Shown one piece after another: positions 55,401 to 64,000 of a stretch of 64,000 nucleotides of DNA. Positions within the stretch are counted from its first letter, which is position 1. Each line of letters opens with the position of its first letter. The stretch lies in NCBI GenBank assembly GCA_037953745.1, contig JBAKBP010004447.1:1-64000 (forward strand), given 5' to 3'. This DNA is from Lithodes maja (Eukaryota > Arthropoda > Malacostraca > Decapoda > Lithodidae). A program made the position numbers and the translations under genes. Under the pieces are notes generated by a model that searched no databases, was not told where the DNA came from, and saw nothing but the letters and a program-made list of their open reading frames with translations.

Positions 55401-57043
55401 TCGCAAAAAACATCCTGAGCAGGGTTCGAGCCTCCCAGGTGCTTCTGCATTGGCTGTGCCTCAGCCTCTGACGAACTGCCCCGGGCAAACTCAGAAGGCT
55501 TCAGAGACACACCAATGTTGCAGGCCAAAGACACAGCCGCTGTAGGTGGTTTGCTAGGACAGACTCTTGCAAAGTGCCCCTTTTTATGACATTGAAAACA
55601 CTCTAACTCCCCTTTGGGCTTCCCTTGGTACTGGGAAGGGCCCGGCCCCTTCTTAAATGGGACGGTGCTAGTCTTGTGGTCAGTCTTGGTATCATAACTC
55701 TTGTACTTGTTTGCATAAGATATATTACTAACTCGGGGGGGTGGGGCGTCACGCCCCTTGTTACCTGCCTCACTACGCTGGGCAGACCCGCACCCACGAA
55801 TTAATGATAGCCGGAGGTCAGCCATCTCAGCTGCCTCCTGTAGAGTTTTTGGATTCTTTTCTTTAATAGTTAAAGTCATTTCTGCACCTGTACACTTATA
55901 AAACTGCTCGAGCAGAAACAGCTCAGTCAACTGTTCGGCCGTCTCAGCTTTCTCAGAACGTGTCCAGTTTGTAAGTGCATCTTTTAAGTCCCGGGCATGT
56001 TCAAGAAAGGTCGCCTCCCTAGTCTTCGTAACACCCCGAAACTTCAATCGATATGTTTCTGGTTGCAACTCGTATGCCCGTAGGACAGCTCTCTTCAATA
56101 CTGGGTAGTCAATGCAAGACTCTAAAGGCAGTGCATCATAAGCCTTCAGACCCTTACCCGTAAGTCTTGAGGAGACCAGAGCTGCCCACTTCTCTTCAGG
56201 CCAATTATGCTCCCTACACTTCTTCTCAAAACGATTAAAAAATTCTGTGACTTCAGTTTCACTAAATGCCGGCACCAATTTGACTAAGTGGGACAAGGAC
56301 TGTTCTCTTACTTGGCCCTCACGGCCCATCCGAGTCCCTGTCGACTCTGCACGAGTCTTATCTAAATCTATTTGAGCACAATATTTCTCTGAGTCGTACC
56401 TAAGCTCAGCCTCGTGCCTCCTAATCTCAGCCTCAATCTCCTTCTCCTGCTTCCTAGTCTCATTCTCCTGCTTCCTAGTCTCATTCTCCTGCCTCCTAGT
56501 CTCATTCTCCTGCCTCCTAGTCTCATTCTCCATCTCCTGCTTCCTAGCCTCATTCTCCATTTTAGCAAGCTCGAGTTTAAATATCATCTCAGGAGACAGG
56601 CCGGAAGAGGGAGCTGCCACTACTGAAGGAGGGGGGGCAAGAACTGGGGAACCACCATACGCACCGCCCGAGGGCACTCCAATCTTCCAATGCTCATCCC
56701 TCTGTGGGAGAGTGCTAACCTCCGGCAACTGAGTGGACGGCACTGTGGGAGTCGAGTGAGAGGGGATCTGGGGAGGAACCCCCCCAAACGCCCTCTCCTC
56801 CGAAACCCCATGTCGCCCACGCAACACCCAGGAAATCAGCTCCCCCTTGGACATCCCTCCTACATTGGATAGACCCAAAACCTTGGCTATCAGGTGCAAG
56901 CCATAAACATTCACCCCAGTCAGCCTCTCCTCCGTCACGTGGTACCGCTTACTCACAAAAAGTCTAGCATCCTCCTCACTAGTTACTAACGGCACCTCCT
57001 CACTTAGCATCTCTCGCTCCTCGTCAGTACTAGGGCCCGACAT
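52496..57043 (-). CDS. Gag-PR-INT and truncated RT of element G (RT active site deleted)
   Basis: An open frame of 1,515 codons runs from ATG 57043, the start matching A, E and H. Present are the SAP-like N-terminus; a coiled coil of repeated ETR(R/K)QEN heptads; a SCAN-like capsid; the CCHC knuckle CFQCHKKGHFARVC; protease DTG (RDTGASQ); integrase finger, DDE core and GPY module; and RT up to NAPATCQSLMNE. There about 600 bp, relative to E, are missing in frame. This removes YLDD, the RT thumb and the first three RNase H motifs. The text resumes at HFEIYVPAYG and ends 70 residues later. Substitutions cluster around and after the junction (MPDG for MPYG, YPDHYPLEIL for YTDHHPLRFL). The protein should give particles, protease and integrase but no reverse transcription, so copying needed RT in trans. 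Confidence 0.93.
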   Translation of the reverse strand: MSGPSTDEEREMLSEEVPLVTSEEDARLFVSKRYHVTEERLTGVNVYGLHLIAKVLGLSNVGGMSKGELISWVLRGRHGVSEERAFGGVPPQIPSHSTPTVPSTQLPEVSTLPQRDEHWKIGVPSGGAYGGSPVLAPPPSVVAAPSSGLSPEMIFKLELAKMENEARKQEMENETRRQENETRRQENETRKQENETRKQEKEIEAEIRRHEAELRYDSEKYCAQIDLDKTRAESTGTRMGREGQVREQSLSHLVKLVPAFSETEVTEFFNRFEKKCREHNWPEEKWAALVSSRLTGKGLKAYDALPLESCIDYPVLKRAVLRAYELQPETYRLKFRGVTKTREATFLEHARDLKDALTNWTRSEKAETAEQLTELFLLEQFYKCTGAEMTLTIKEKNPKTLQEAAEMADLRLSLIRGCGSAQRSEAGNKGRDAPPPRVSNISYANKYKSYDTKTDHKTSTVPFKKGPGPSQYQGKPKGELECFQCHKKGHFARVCPSKPPTAAVSLACNIGVSLKPSEFARGSSSEAEAQPMQKHLGGSNPAQDVFCDHRGRGCVMWAGRKHGVEVLRDTGASQTLMKNLTGYPINAARVVVVQGINATRSYPLVRLELEVDGVARELDVGIVEKLPVEGVDLLLGNDFAMPASEVLPLVVAERPADVSREEREWVERCQAQPMACAVTRARAAKVSQPSPPSSDQQRNDQQEEAKAGVGFKSFDSAALLGDSVLAPLLSSGVAPGPVIESDEAGHDESPRQQRYEHRERQREQLSIGEGHALLREQLDRLAPSDIRRLQLEDPELQTCANGAVELDEDGDAQPGDFFYLDGILYRRFQDPNRSWKMGFGVVDQLMVPRECRDSLLSLAHDTPLAGHLGVRKTVAALGKLFWWPGMKSHVQSWINSCDICQRVGKPNQVIPKAPLHPIPVIGPPFSKIVVDMVGPLPPTKAGNKFLLTIMDVATRYPDAYPMKNGMAKTVVSNLLWYFSRYGYPEEIQSDQGSNFTSNLFKQTMQQHGIRAVVSSAYHPESQGVLERWHATLKSMLRCYCADNGRDWDLGLPYVLFAAREVPGESLGFSPNELIFGHRVRGPLNMLREIWEGTVPPCSLLKYVFESRERMLKSLEMAGRNLTGSQALMKDRYDRKVKLREFIVGQEVLILLPLVGNPLSAKYTGPYKIVEKISDLDYLVATPDRRKKNQLCHVNLIKEYVRRPSEPLTVPVLACCGRGGEGEGDSQASEEDSWDHHVSADQWAGNSSLRADEAIAHLPEPQFEAIRQLLGLYPTVFAEHPGLTTQAMHDVDVGHHLPFKSIPYRVPPIKLPALRDELEYMLGRGLIEKGTVKWTSPVTLQPKPDGKVRFCIDFRRLNGLTPTNPYPLPRVDDSVDKIGNARFLSKVDLVKGYWQVPLSERAKEVCGFVVDGSTYQCNVMPDGLKNAPATCQSLMNESEKDNDALGHFEIYVPAYGPVGVVYPDHYPLEILDQFHNRNMRLTRWSLRLLVYNLDISHIAGCDNEVACGRSGVYDPG
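55085..55141 (-). promoter_or_regulatory. Conserved coding stem-loop at the end of protease (G)
   Basis: The 13-bp arms are the same as in A and E and lie in the same codons. E and G are one family, so G adds little independent evidence beyond E. Confidence 0.7.
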
Positions 57044-57250
57044 ACTGAAGTTCACCAAAAAATTCTCGAGACAAAAGTGTTAAACTCCCTTATGCAAGCA
57101 CTAATTACTAAATTAACTGGAGTCTCTTAAATGCTCTCCTAATTGCCTTACAAAAAAAAAAAATATTCTTCAATATGTACGCTAAAGTACGAACAAACAA
57201 ATGTTGTACAACTCTGCAAAAAATTATACTGTTCACAAAATCCTAAGCAA

Positions 57251-57258
57251 GGTCGCCA
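57251..57258 (-). other. Primer binding site of G
   Basis: TGGCGACC in element sense starts two bases after the 5' LTR boundary (57261). Confidence 0.65.
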
Positions 57259-58082
57259 TTTGTTACGACCGGGCACTCGGGTACACTAGGGCTCTTACAC
57301 AGGACTTGAGTATGGCTCGCTGCCACAACGGAAACACACGATCCCAACCCCAGAGTACTGCCAGCCGAACAAAAAACGCCACTACCCTCCAGAGTTCTAT
57401 CTGCTATAACGGGGTATACAAGAACTCGGTACTAGCGTTTCACACAACAGACTAATAACAAGACGGGAGTTATCTAGTCTGGTCAACAATCAAACAAAGA
57501 AGAAAGTACTACAACACTAAAGAATAGTGTTGGCCGAAGCCGAAGTAATCCACCCTTGAACTAAGAACTTAAGAAGTCCTCCACCCTCTACTTCGGATCG
57601 GCACTATTACGTTACGTTAAACAATAGTCCTCGAGCATCAAGCAAGGAATCTTCTGATAAGTTAGATGCTTCTCGAATACTCATAAGAAGTAAGTATCGG
57701 ATTTTGAACAGCAATTTAATGAATAACTCACTGGTAATTAAAGGCTTTAAATTGACATAAGAAGAATTATAAGAATAAGCAATAGGATATGGCAAACATT
57801 AAGAAGAAGTACTCCGACAATGCACTGGCAATAGCCTACTAAGATTGTGCTCGCGGGCCACTAATCTCTGAAGTAGCTAAGCGTGCCACACATGAAATCA
57901 ATAGTGCTTAAACAATAATATACATAAGGAGAAGCTTCAATACTATACTGTATCTGCTGGTCGAGCAAAGTCTAGCTGGGATATCTAAGGTTAAGAGACA
58001 ATGGCTGAGCAAGCGGCTCGTAGCCTAGCGAGGTCCTTAAGACTGTGCGGCCAAATTACGGTAATTGACGGGATGCTCTCTT

Positions 58083-58115
58083 GAGAGATCCAGATCACTA
58101 GTATCTGGTTCTCTC
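58083..58115 (-). promoter_or_regulatory. Conserved LTR hairpin (G, right LTR)
   Basis: It has twelve pairs with one A.A mismatch and loop ACTAGTG, within the 5' LTR and about 530 nt downstream of the predicted start. Confidence 0.78.
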
Positions 58116-58638
58116 CTGGCGATCCTCTCAAAGTCAAGCAAATGAGATAGCACAGTGTTGGGTGGCACAGGCAAAAGCCCTCACTCGCAACACAGTGCTA
58201 AACTCCCACGGTACACAGTCAGAAAGACCACCTAGGCGTTCCACGTCTCCGTTGCAATTGTACTGGTTCAACCGCAACCTAGTACTCATAGGAAATCACA
58301 ACTCAGAAACCCTATCCCAGTCTAGCATTGCCCAAACCAGCAGAAAACAGGAACATGAATAATCGCACACAGGGAAATGCATATACGAGTGCAACAAACA
58401 TCAATCAATCCTATTCTAGTTAACCCTTCCAAAAATAGGCTATCTAACAGGCACTTATCTCGTGAGAACTCAAGCGATAATACTTTGGCTGACTAAATCT
58501 GCACCAAAGGGGTCATGGAGGTTAAACAGGGACGAGAAGAGAAGAAGATAGGCTGTTCAGAGAGTAGAGAAAGTTCACATCAGTCGGAAGAATATGGATA
58601 GTTGCAAGGGATATGAGAAGTCGCTTTGCCTGATGAGT

Positions 58639-58673
58639 TCTGAAGAAAATGCGGCGAGTCTTCCCTTTTTATA
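58639..58673 (-). promoter_or_regulatory. LTR core promoter of G
   Basis: On the minus strand TATAAAAAG (58673-58665) is followed about 31 bp on by TTCAGAACTC (from 58644). The spacing is the same as in E. Confidence 0.75.
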
Positions 58674-61286
58674 CTCGGCCCTCTAGCGGCATATCTCAAA
58701 CTACTTAAGGACCGCCCACTGGCAATCATGACGTCATATTCTCTCTCAATCTGGGATCGACAAAGAACTTCCCACGCGCTGAAAGGGAGGAAGGGAGGAG
58801 GGAGGAGGGAGTGAGGCCTACACACCTCGTGGCGCGCTCACTGGCCGTCGTTACATAACTCTCTCTCTCATCATTGTATATAAGTCCCACACACAATACT
58901 TATATCTAATGATATAAAATAGAACTCGTTGACTTAGAAGAAAACAAAATACATAATGATAATACTTATAGTACAACGGTTCACATAAACTGAGTTAGGA
59001 AACTCTACACAGACTACAGCCAAAGTTCCTGCCCTGACGATCCTAGCGAGGGTGGGGCCTGACTGGGCGTTCTGTACAGCATGCTCATACTCGACATGCG
59101 TCACAGTATATTTTATTCTCGATAGTTGATTGTTTCATTATAATATAAAGATGTAAGTTTGGTGAGAGTGGGAGGAGACGAGCGGGAGAGAGAGACCGGC
59201 TGGGGGACGTTGCTTCGCGGGGAGAGTCTAGCTTGGGACGAGCCTGATGTGCCACATGCATTTGTTCGCAACGTTAGGCTTAGTTTCGACTCACGCACGG
59301 GGTAGACGATTTTGACCCGGCAACTGTGTTGAGTGTTGCCAAGCCTGGGATGTATTCTGCATGCCTAGGGCGGGGTCCAGACAGATTCAAGACTCAGAGC
59401 TCACCTCACTGTCGTACCCTTCGGACCCCCTTGATATCTATCCCTCTCAACCCCACTTAGAAACTTTCTCTCTTACTTTGTATACCTTCCTTCCACTACT
59501 TCACCAATCTATTTAATTATCCCATCCCCTTGATAGACCTTATATCTATTATTGTATTAACGACGAGCTCTCAGATAACTAGATAGGATTTTGGGCCTTA
59601 TGCAGAGACGTAATTGTTAATGAGACCTAGGAAGCTTTTTTGTTGTCTCATATTTGGTGGTTTCCTGCTTGCTAGTGAGTTCTTGTGTCAGGTTAGCAGG
59701 GGCTAGACCGGAGGGGAGGCTTTTTGCGATCCTTTAAGTAAAGTCTGCTGGTGCGAGTCCTGTGGACCCGCACGACTTTACTAGGATACCCGTGGGAGTC
59801 TGGGGGCATTTTCTTGTCTGTGTCCCTCTGTGTCTAGTGTTGTGTTGTGTGAGGGCCCTTGCCTAGTCCACTCAGCACTGCGCTAGCACGTCTTGCTTTT
59901 GTTTTAGGGCCGCCAGGAGAGTCAGATACTTGCGATCAGAGTCTCTCAAGAGAGCACCCTTTCAATTAGAGTAATTTGGTGCACAGACTTGGGAACGTCC
60001 CTAGGCTAGAGCAGGTGGCTCAGCCCGGGTATCCGAAGCCTATATCCTTCCAGCTAGACCTCTGCCACCTGGCAGATTAACAGCTAGGGGTTTATTATTT
60101 CTGTATGCTTGTTATTGTGCCACAGTTTACCGTTTTTGTGAGCATTGTGAGTCAGGGTATGGCTTAGAGACTCTGTCCGAGCAGCCTTGCCTGACTAAGA
60201 GTGAGAAGCACACCTGTATGTGGTTATGTTGCGAGTTGCTGCCTTTATTTAATTATACCTATGCCATTATACACTGTAGGTCCTATCACTAGTATTTATT
60301 CCTGCTTATGAGTTGAGAGTTCTCTAAATCCGTAACGTACTTTCTTTGCTAAGCATCAGATCCTACAGTAGCCGCATGCAGTTTAGAACCCCGCATCTTG
60401 TCTACCGGTACGATGTTTTGAGGACTGTTTGCTTTCACCTTCTTTCACGCAGGGGTGATTAGTTGTATTAATTAACGTAACGTTAAATGTACTTTCTTCT
60501 AGTTTGATATTAAATTGTTTCTGCAATTTAATTCTGTTATCTATCTTTTCCTTGAAGCTTTAAGTCAACTTAATTGTGTGATCTTTTATATAGCCTGCTT
60601 GACTATCAGCAGTCCATAGTGCGTGCACCCTGTAACCGAGTCATAGGATACCTTGTTGTCCAGGCAGGACTCTTGACGGTTTAGGGTGGTTTGTTGCCTG
60701 GGTTTATAGATAAGGGTTGGATCTAGCATTTTTCCGTTGTTGCTTGTTGCCGCATACCTAGTCCAATAGAAAGAGCCCAGTGTTTATATATCCCAGGACG
60801 TAACAGGAGTGGTAATGATAAGAGTGAGAGAACTCTATTTCTTATTGCTAATCTGGCAACCTCTGCGTCATATGGTCGTGAGAGGGTTAACATCATAACT
60901 CCCCTTTGGTTCTACAAAATTTCATATATCGGCCATCGTATTATATGCTGAAGCTCTCAGATATTTCATGTTTAGTTAGACATTTTGGAGGGGTTAACAT
61001 TTTGTCTATAGAGGTTCGACACAATCGCGGTGTCTCCCTACCGATTTCTTGGTTGTCTGCTGGGCTATTTAATGCTAGACTGGGGTGAGGCTATTTGTGT
61101 TGTGATTTCCGATGTGTACCAGGTTTTGTTGAACTTGTACAATCGCAACGAATGCGTGGGAAGCCTAGGTTGCCTTTCTGACTGTGTACCTTCTGAGTTT
61201 AGCACTGTGTTGCAAGTGAGGGCTTTTGCCTCTGCCACCCAACACTGTGCTAACTCGTTTTGCTTTGACTTGAAGAGGGTCGCCAG

Positions 61287-61319
61287 GAGAGAACCAGATA
61301 CTAGCGATCTGGATCTCTC
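61287..61319 (+). promoter_or_regulatory. Conserved LTR hairpin (I)
   Basis: The arms are GAGAGA-A-CCAGAT and ATCTGG-A-TCTCTC around the loop ACTAGCG. They are identical to the arms in G, although the surrounding LTR is clearly diverged. Confidence 0.75.
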
Positions 61320-62042
61320 AAGAGAGCACCCAGTCATTTAACGTAATTTGGCCGTACAGTCTTAAGGACCTCGGTAGGCTACGAGCCGCTTGCTCAGCCA
61401 TAGTTTCCTAGCCTACGACATCCCAGCTAGACTTTATTCGCCTAGCAGACACCCGATTAGGATTATAAACTCTTATCTTATGTATGCAGCATTTTTATTC
61501 ACGTTGATTGTAAGCCTTGGTTGTTGTTGAGGTGCACAACCTGAGCAGGCTTTTGCGTTGCCTGAGGAAGTACTTCTTTTGGTGTTGGAGATAATACTAT
61601 TGCGCATTTATCGTTATTCCCGTGCCAGTTAACACTGTATGTCCCTACACTTGTCATATCTTGTCCCTGCTTTATATAACAGTTCAAAATCCGATTCGAT
61701 CATCTTAGCAGCATCAGACTTTCTTCAGAAGATTCCTGTTCGATGCTTTAGGACTTTCATTCACTTTCTTTAATATAGGAGTGACAGTTTATTATTGTTT
61801 AGAGTAACTTTAATTATACCTTCTTCTTGTTTGCATTAAATCATTCCAGTGATTTAATTAAGCTCTCTATCTTTTTCCTTGTATACATTATTAACGTAAT
61901 TGTATGTTGTGATCAGGCTGTATCAGAGATCATCAGCCTGTAGTAGTAGTGCATTTATAACGTGTTAGAGGATACCCCGCTATCGCAGATTTAACTCTGG
62001 AGGGTATAGGTGTTTTTGTGCACCGGCATTATAAGTATAATA

Positions 62043-62630
62043 TGTTAAGTATATAGGGGATTATAGGTAATAACACAACACATTAATTATTGGATAAGTG
62101 ATAATAAGTATAAACGTACAGGTATATAAGTACAGATATATGATAAGACTTGTAATAAAAGCCTGAGGAGCAAGGTGATATATGACTTGTGTGGTCTAAT
62201 ATATCTAGGGGATATAGGAGCTTGGCTATAGAGGATGAGTCTGAGTCTAGAGTCTAGAGGGAGTAAAGAGCTCTGACTCTCTCTGGCTGAGGTCTGTTGA
62301 AGTCTAACTGAAGATGCCTGAGTAAGAAGGCATCGACTGGGTTCAAGGATGCTGAAGCAACACAGCATCAACTCAGCATTCTGGTATGACGTAGGACCGG
62401 ATAAATACCTTAAACAGTTTACACTTACAGGGGAAATGGGTGTTGATTTAAGTGGAAGTAACAACAAATATATTATATGTTAAAGAGATAGATAAAGTTA
62501 TAGGGAGTTTAATAAATGAAGAATGTTTAATAAGAATGTTGAGAGTTTAAAAGTTACAGGGATAAAGGTATATAAGCAGTGAGATATATGTATAGCAATA
62601 AATATGCAGGGCTTATAATGTCATACTACA
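62043..62630. repeat. Possible LTR of element J
   Basis: The boundary with LTR I is at about 62043. The block begins TGTTAAGTATATAGG and ends ATACTACA, so it reads TG...CA on either strand (TGTAGTATGACATTATAAG on the minus). It is 588 bp, AT-rich and non-coding. A GC-rich stretch (TTCGCCGGGGGG) follows at once. There is no TGG-type primer site on the plus side, so a minus-strand 3' LTR seems somewhat likelier. A second copy is not in the window. Confidence 0.4.
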
Positions 62631-62979
62631 TTCGCCGGGGGGTAAAAGAATTGATCTCTCCATGATCAACTATAGTAAAAAAAAAATGACTAGTCTGTTG
62701 ACACATCACACCGTATCAAAATTGTCCATTAGACCTAGATCAAGGGTGTGAGCTACCAACAAATTAGAATAAAGGTTTATGTTAAATAATATAAATATAT
62801 AGTTGAGTATAAGGAGAAGATTACAACTGCTATATATAACACATGGCAGGTGTAAACTTATATAGTAATACAATTTAACATCTGACAGTGGAAAGAAATA
62901 ATACCCTAAGCTGTTCCACTGACGATATAAATATATATACATATAAAGAAATATATTAACACAAAAATAAAGAAAGAAC
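62631..62979. other. AT-rich non-coding stretch of J
   Basis: There is no gene or repeat I can support between the putative LTR and the env-like tail. Confidence 0.5.
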
Positions 62980-63120
62980 TTAAAGTGCTCTATTCCTCGC
63001 GTAGGCTTCAAGAGCAGCAATGCGAAGATTCAGGCGAGAAAGAGCAAACCAAGAGACACCTAGGATGATGATAATGAGCATAGGAGTACCAATCGCTGGG
63101 ATGGCAAAGAAAGGGCTATG
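62980..63120 (-). pseudogene. Possible C-terminal membrane-anchor fragment (env-like position)
   Basis: The last 45 or so codons of a minus-strand frame (63345-62980) include the hydrophobic stretch IPAIGTPMLIIIILGVSWFA. A basic segment (SRLNLR) and a short tail before the stop follow. It lies upstream of a possible minus-strand 3' LTR, where an env-like gene would be. Codons beyond about 63110 are only the antisense of integrase, so the fragment is cut there. It could be a chance frame. Confidence 0.3.
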
Positions 63121-63999
63121 CTCATTGCTCAAAAACAATTCTACTGGAAGTCCATGAAATCTGACATAGATAATCACATAGACGCTTGCGAGAACTGTGC
63201 CAGAATTAACCCTAAGCTTACACCCCAAGCTAATATCAAAACTTATCCTGTCCCAGAGAAACCTTTCCAGTTGATTGCCATAGACCTTTTGAAAATTGTT
63301 AAGACTAACAGTGGTATGAATTATCTTCTCGTAGCCTCGGATCATTTCTCTAGGTACTCCATTCTCTCTCCCATACCTGATAAGGAAGCCAATACTATCG
63401 TTAAAACTCTTGTAAATAACGTGATTTGCAAATACCCCTCACCTAAATCTTCACATCACATGTTTTGTGATGTGCTTCAACACAAGATCATATTACGCAA
63501 CTCGGAGACTAACCCCATATACTGTCCTTCTTATAGGTTAGCTCATGCTCAGAGAGAACAGGTAGAATCTCAAGTCAAGGCTATGTTAGACCAACAAGTA
63601 GTCTCTCCCTCATCCAGTCGTTGGAGGAGCCCTATATTCCTAGTACCTAAGCAGAACCCCGAGTGGAGATTAGTGGTGGACTTCAGGAAGTTAAATGACG
63701 CTATCATTGAGGAGAAATTTTATATGCCCTCCATCAATGAAGTTATGAGTAATTTGAACTCTAAAAACAAAATCTTCTCTACCATTGATTTAGGTAGTGG
63801 TTTTCATCAGATAAAGTTGGACGATGATTCCCGTAAGTACACAGCTTTCAGCACTCCCAGTGGTACTTATGAGTTCAATAGACTCCCTCAAGGGTTAAAA
63901 ACTAGTCCAGCCTTTTTCCAACGGCTTATGTGTCACATTCTTGCAGGCCATTTGGGCAAAGATATCCAAATCTACATAGATGACATCATTATAATGTCG
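63064..63999 (+). CDS. Partial integrase-RT frame of element J, continuing past the window edge
   Basis: An open plus-strand frame of over 300 codons has no stop before the window end. The start of the integrase zinc finger is degenerate, but QFYWKSM and CENC (near 63191-63205) are clear. The first catalytic Asp is in AIDLLKI (63283-63285), and the core continues to CKYPSP (about 63446). The second Asp and the Glu are missing. The frame instead passes into RT: HAQREQVE, SPIFLVPK, VVDFRKLND, TIDLGSGFHQI, FNRLPQGLKTSPAFFQ and YIDD (63973-63984). The RT differs strongly from A, E, G and H and looks like ordinary Ty3/Gypsy. The in-frame integrase-to-RT join is either a Gmr1-like order with an internal deletion or a recombinant. 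Confidence 0.75.
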
Positions 64000-64000
64000 C

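Larger units (their letters stand above)
50163..59105 (-). mobile_element. LTR retrotransposon G (same family as E), very recent, RT-deleted
   Basis: The 8,943-bp minus-strand element has target duplication GTAT (50159-50162 and 59106-59109). The LTRs are both 1,845 bp and I find only two differences between them. It has an intact primer site, promoter and priming tract. The single open frame covers Gag, protease, integrase and the first half of RT, then jumps to the end of RNase H. It is therefore non-autonomous despite being the youngest insertion here. Confidence 0.95.
57261..59105 (-). repeat. 5' LTR of G (right)
   Basis: It has the same length as the left LTR. The two differences noted are at the ACAGGACT[C/T]GAG and TTGG[C/T]CGAAG-type positions near the left end and near 57534. 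Confidence 0.95.
42855..60805 (+). mobile_element. LTR retrotransposon H (Gmr1-like), inactivated, host of G
   Basis: The target duplication is GGAG (42851-42854 and 60806-60809). The 5' LTR spans 42855 to about 44432 and lacks roughly 320 bp of its 3' end plus the primer site. The 3' LTR starts at 49963 and ends at 60805, with G inserted 200 bp into it. The coding region carries several breaks. H sits in LTR I and is itself a host, the middle layer of a four-level nest. Confidence 0.93.
49963..60805 (+). repeat. 3' LTR of H, interrupted by G
   Basis: LTR sequence occupies 49963-50162 and resumes at 59110 (after the GTAT duplication) to 60805. The uninterrupted order CTTAGTATATTTTATTC is seen in the 5' LTR at 43048. 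The last 320 bp (60486-60805) are absent from the 5' LTR. Confidence 0.92.
42179..62042 (+). mobile_element. LTR of a fifth related element (I), interrupted by H and possibly by J
   Basis: LTR-type sequence starts TGTGACGCCTG at 42179, directly inside the LINE frame. It is interrupted at 42855 and resumes at 60810. Total LTR length is then about 1.9 kb, like the other families, with the conserved hairpin at 61287-61319. Near 61985-62035 it shows the AACTCTGGAGGGT...CACCGGC phrase found close to LTR ends in B, but the terminal CGTAACA is missing. The sequence changes at about 62043, where J seems to begin. Whether I is a solo LTR or the 5' end of a full element beyond the window cannot be seen. 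Confidence 0.75.

Noticed and set aside
58080..58125. Alternative hairpin formed by the 3' arm of the LTR hairpin and the following AAGAGAGC (possible switch)
   Set aside because: It pairs well only in G. In E and B the competing partner is lost, so it is not conserved like the main hairpin.
1..64000. CRISPR array, prokaryotic operon, endogenous large DNA virus genes, telomeric array
   Set aside because: None seen. Repeats are LTRs, MITEs, minisatellites and LINEs. TAGGCCTA-rich runs in K are not a telomeric TTAGG array.

Overview
Kind of sequence. This is eukaryotic, repeat-dominated DNA with no host gene, tRNA or rRNA that I can recognise. Nearly everything assignable is a transposable element: Ty3/Gypsy-class LTR retrotransposons with long (about 1.8 kb) LTRs, three kinds of non-LTR retrotransposon, and short DNA transposons lacking transposase. 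An arthropod, most likely a decapod crustacean, is my inference from the LINE families and element mix; the sequence does not prove it.

Layout. 1-2439 and 4330-6659 are unassigned repeat-like sequence split by a 1.9 kb Harbinger-like element (K, 2440-4326). 6664-25689 is a minus-strand LTR element (B, target duplication CTGT) with a scrambled 2.9 kb interior. Its left LTR is interrupted by a complete plus-strand element (A, 7614-16917, duplication GCTG, one intact gag-pol frame). Its right LTR is interrupted by a 2.2 kb TIR element (C) and a 1.1 kb hAT-like element (D). 25694-26870 is a Jockey-like LINE tail. 27151-36976 is LTR element E (duplication GTAT), whose 3' LTR carries a 438-bp piggyBac-like MITE (F). 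37411-40640 is a minus-strand RTE-like LINE with one in-frame stop. 41170-42178 is a CR1/Jockey-like LINE fragment cut by an LTR (I, from 42179). I is interrupted by element H (42855-60805, duplication GGAG), and the 3' LTR of H is interrupted by element G (50163-59105, duplication GTAT). A further retroelement (J), with an integrase-to-RT reading frame, runs off the right edge.

How the parts work together. A, E, G and H encode Gag, protease, integrase, RT and RNase H in that order. Integrase before RT is the arrangement of Gmr1-like Ty3/Gypsy elements. Their Gag capsid region resembles the SCAN domain. A looks autonomous. E (broken Gag, intact RT/RNase H) and G (intact Gag to integrase, RT active site and most of RNase H deleted) are complementary defective members of one family.

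Most interesting signals. Two conserved hairpins recur across diverged families: a 33-nt LTR hairpin with compensatory base changes (B, E, G, H, I), and a 57-nt stem-loop inside the protease coding region (A, E, G, H). Neither is explained by the ordinary element annotation.
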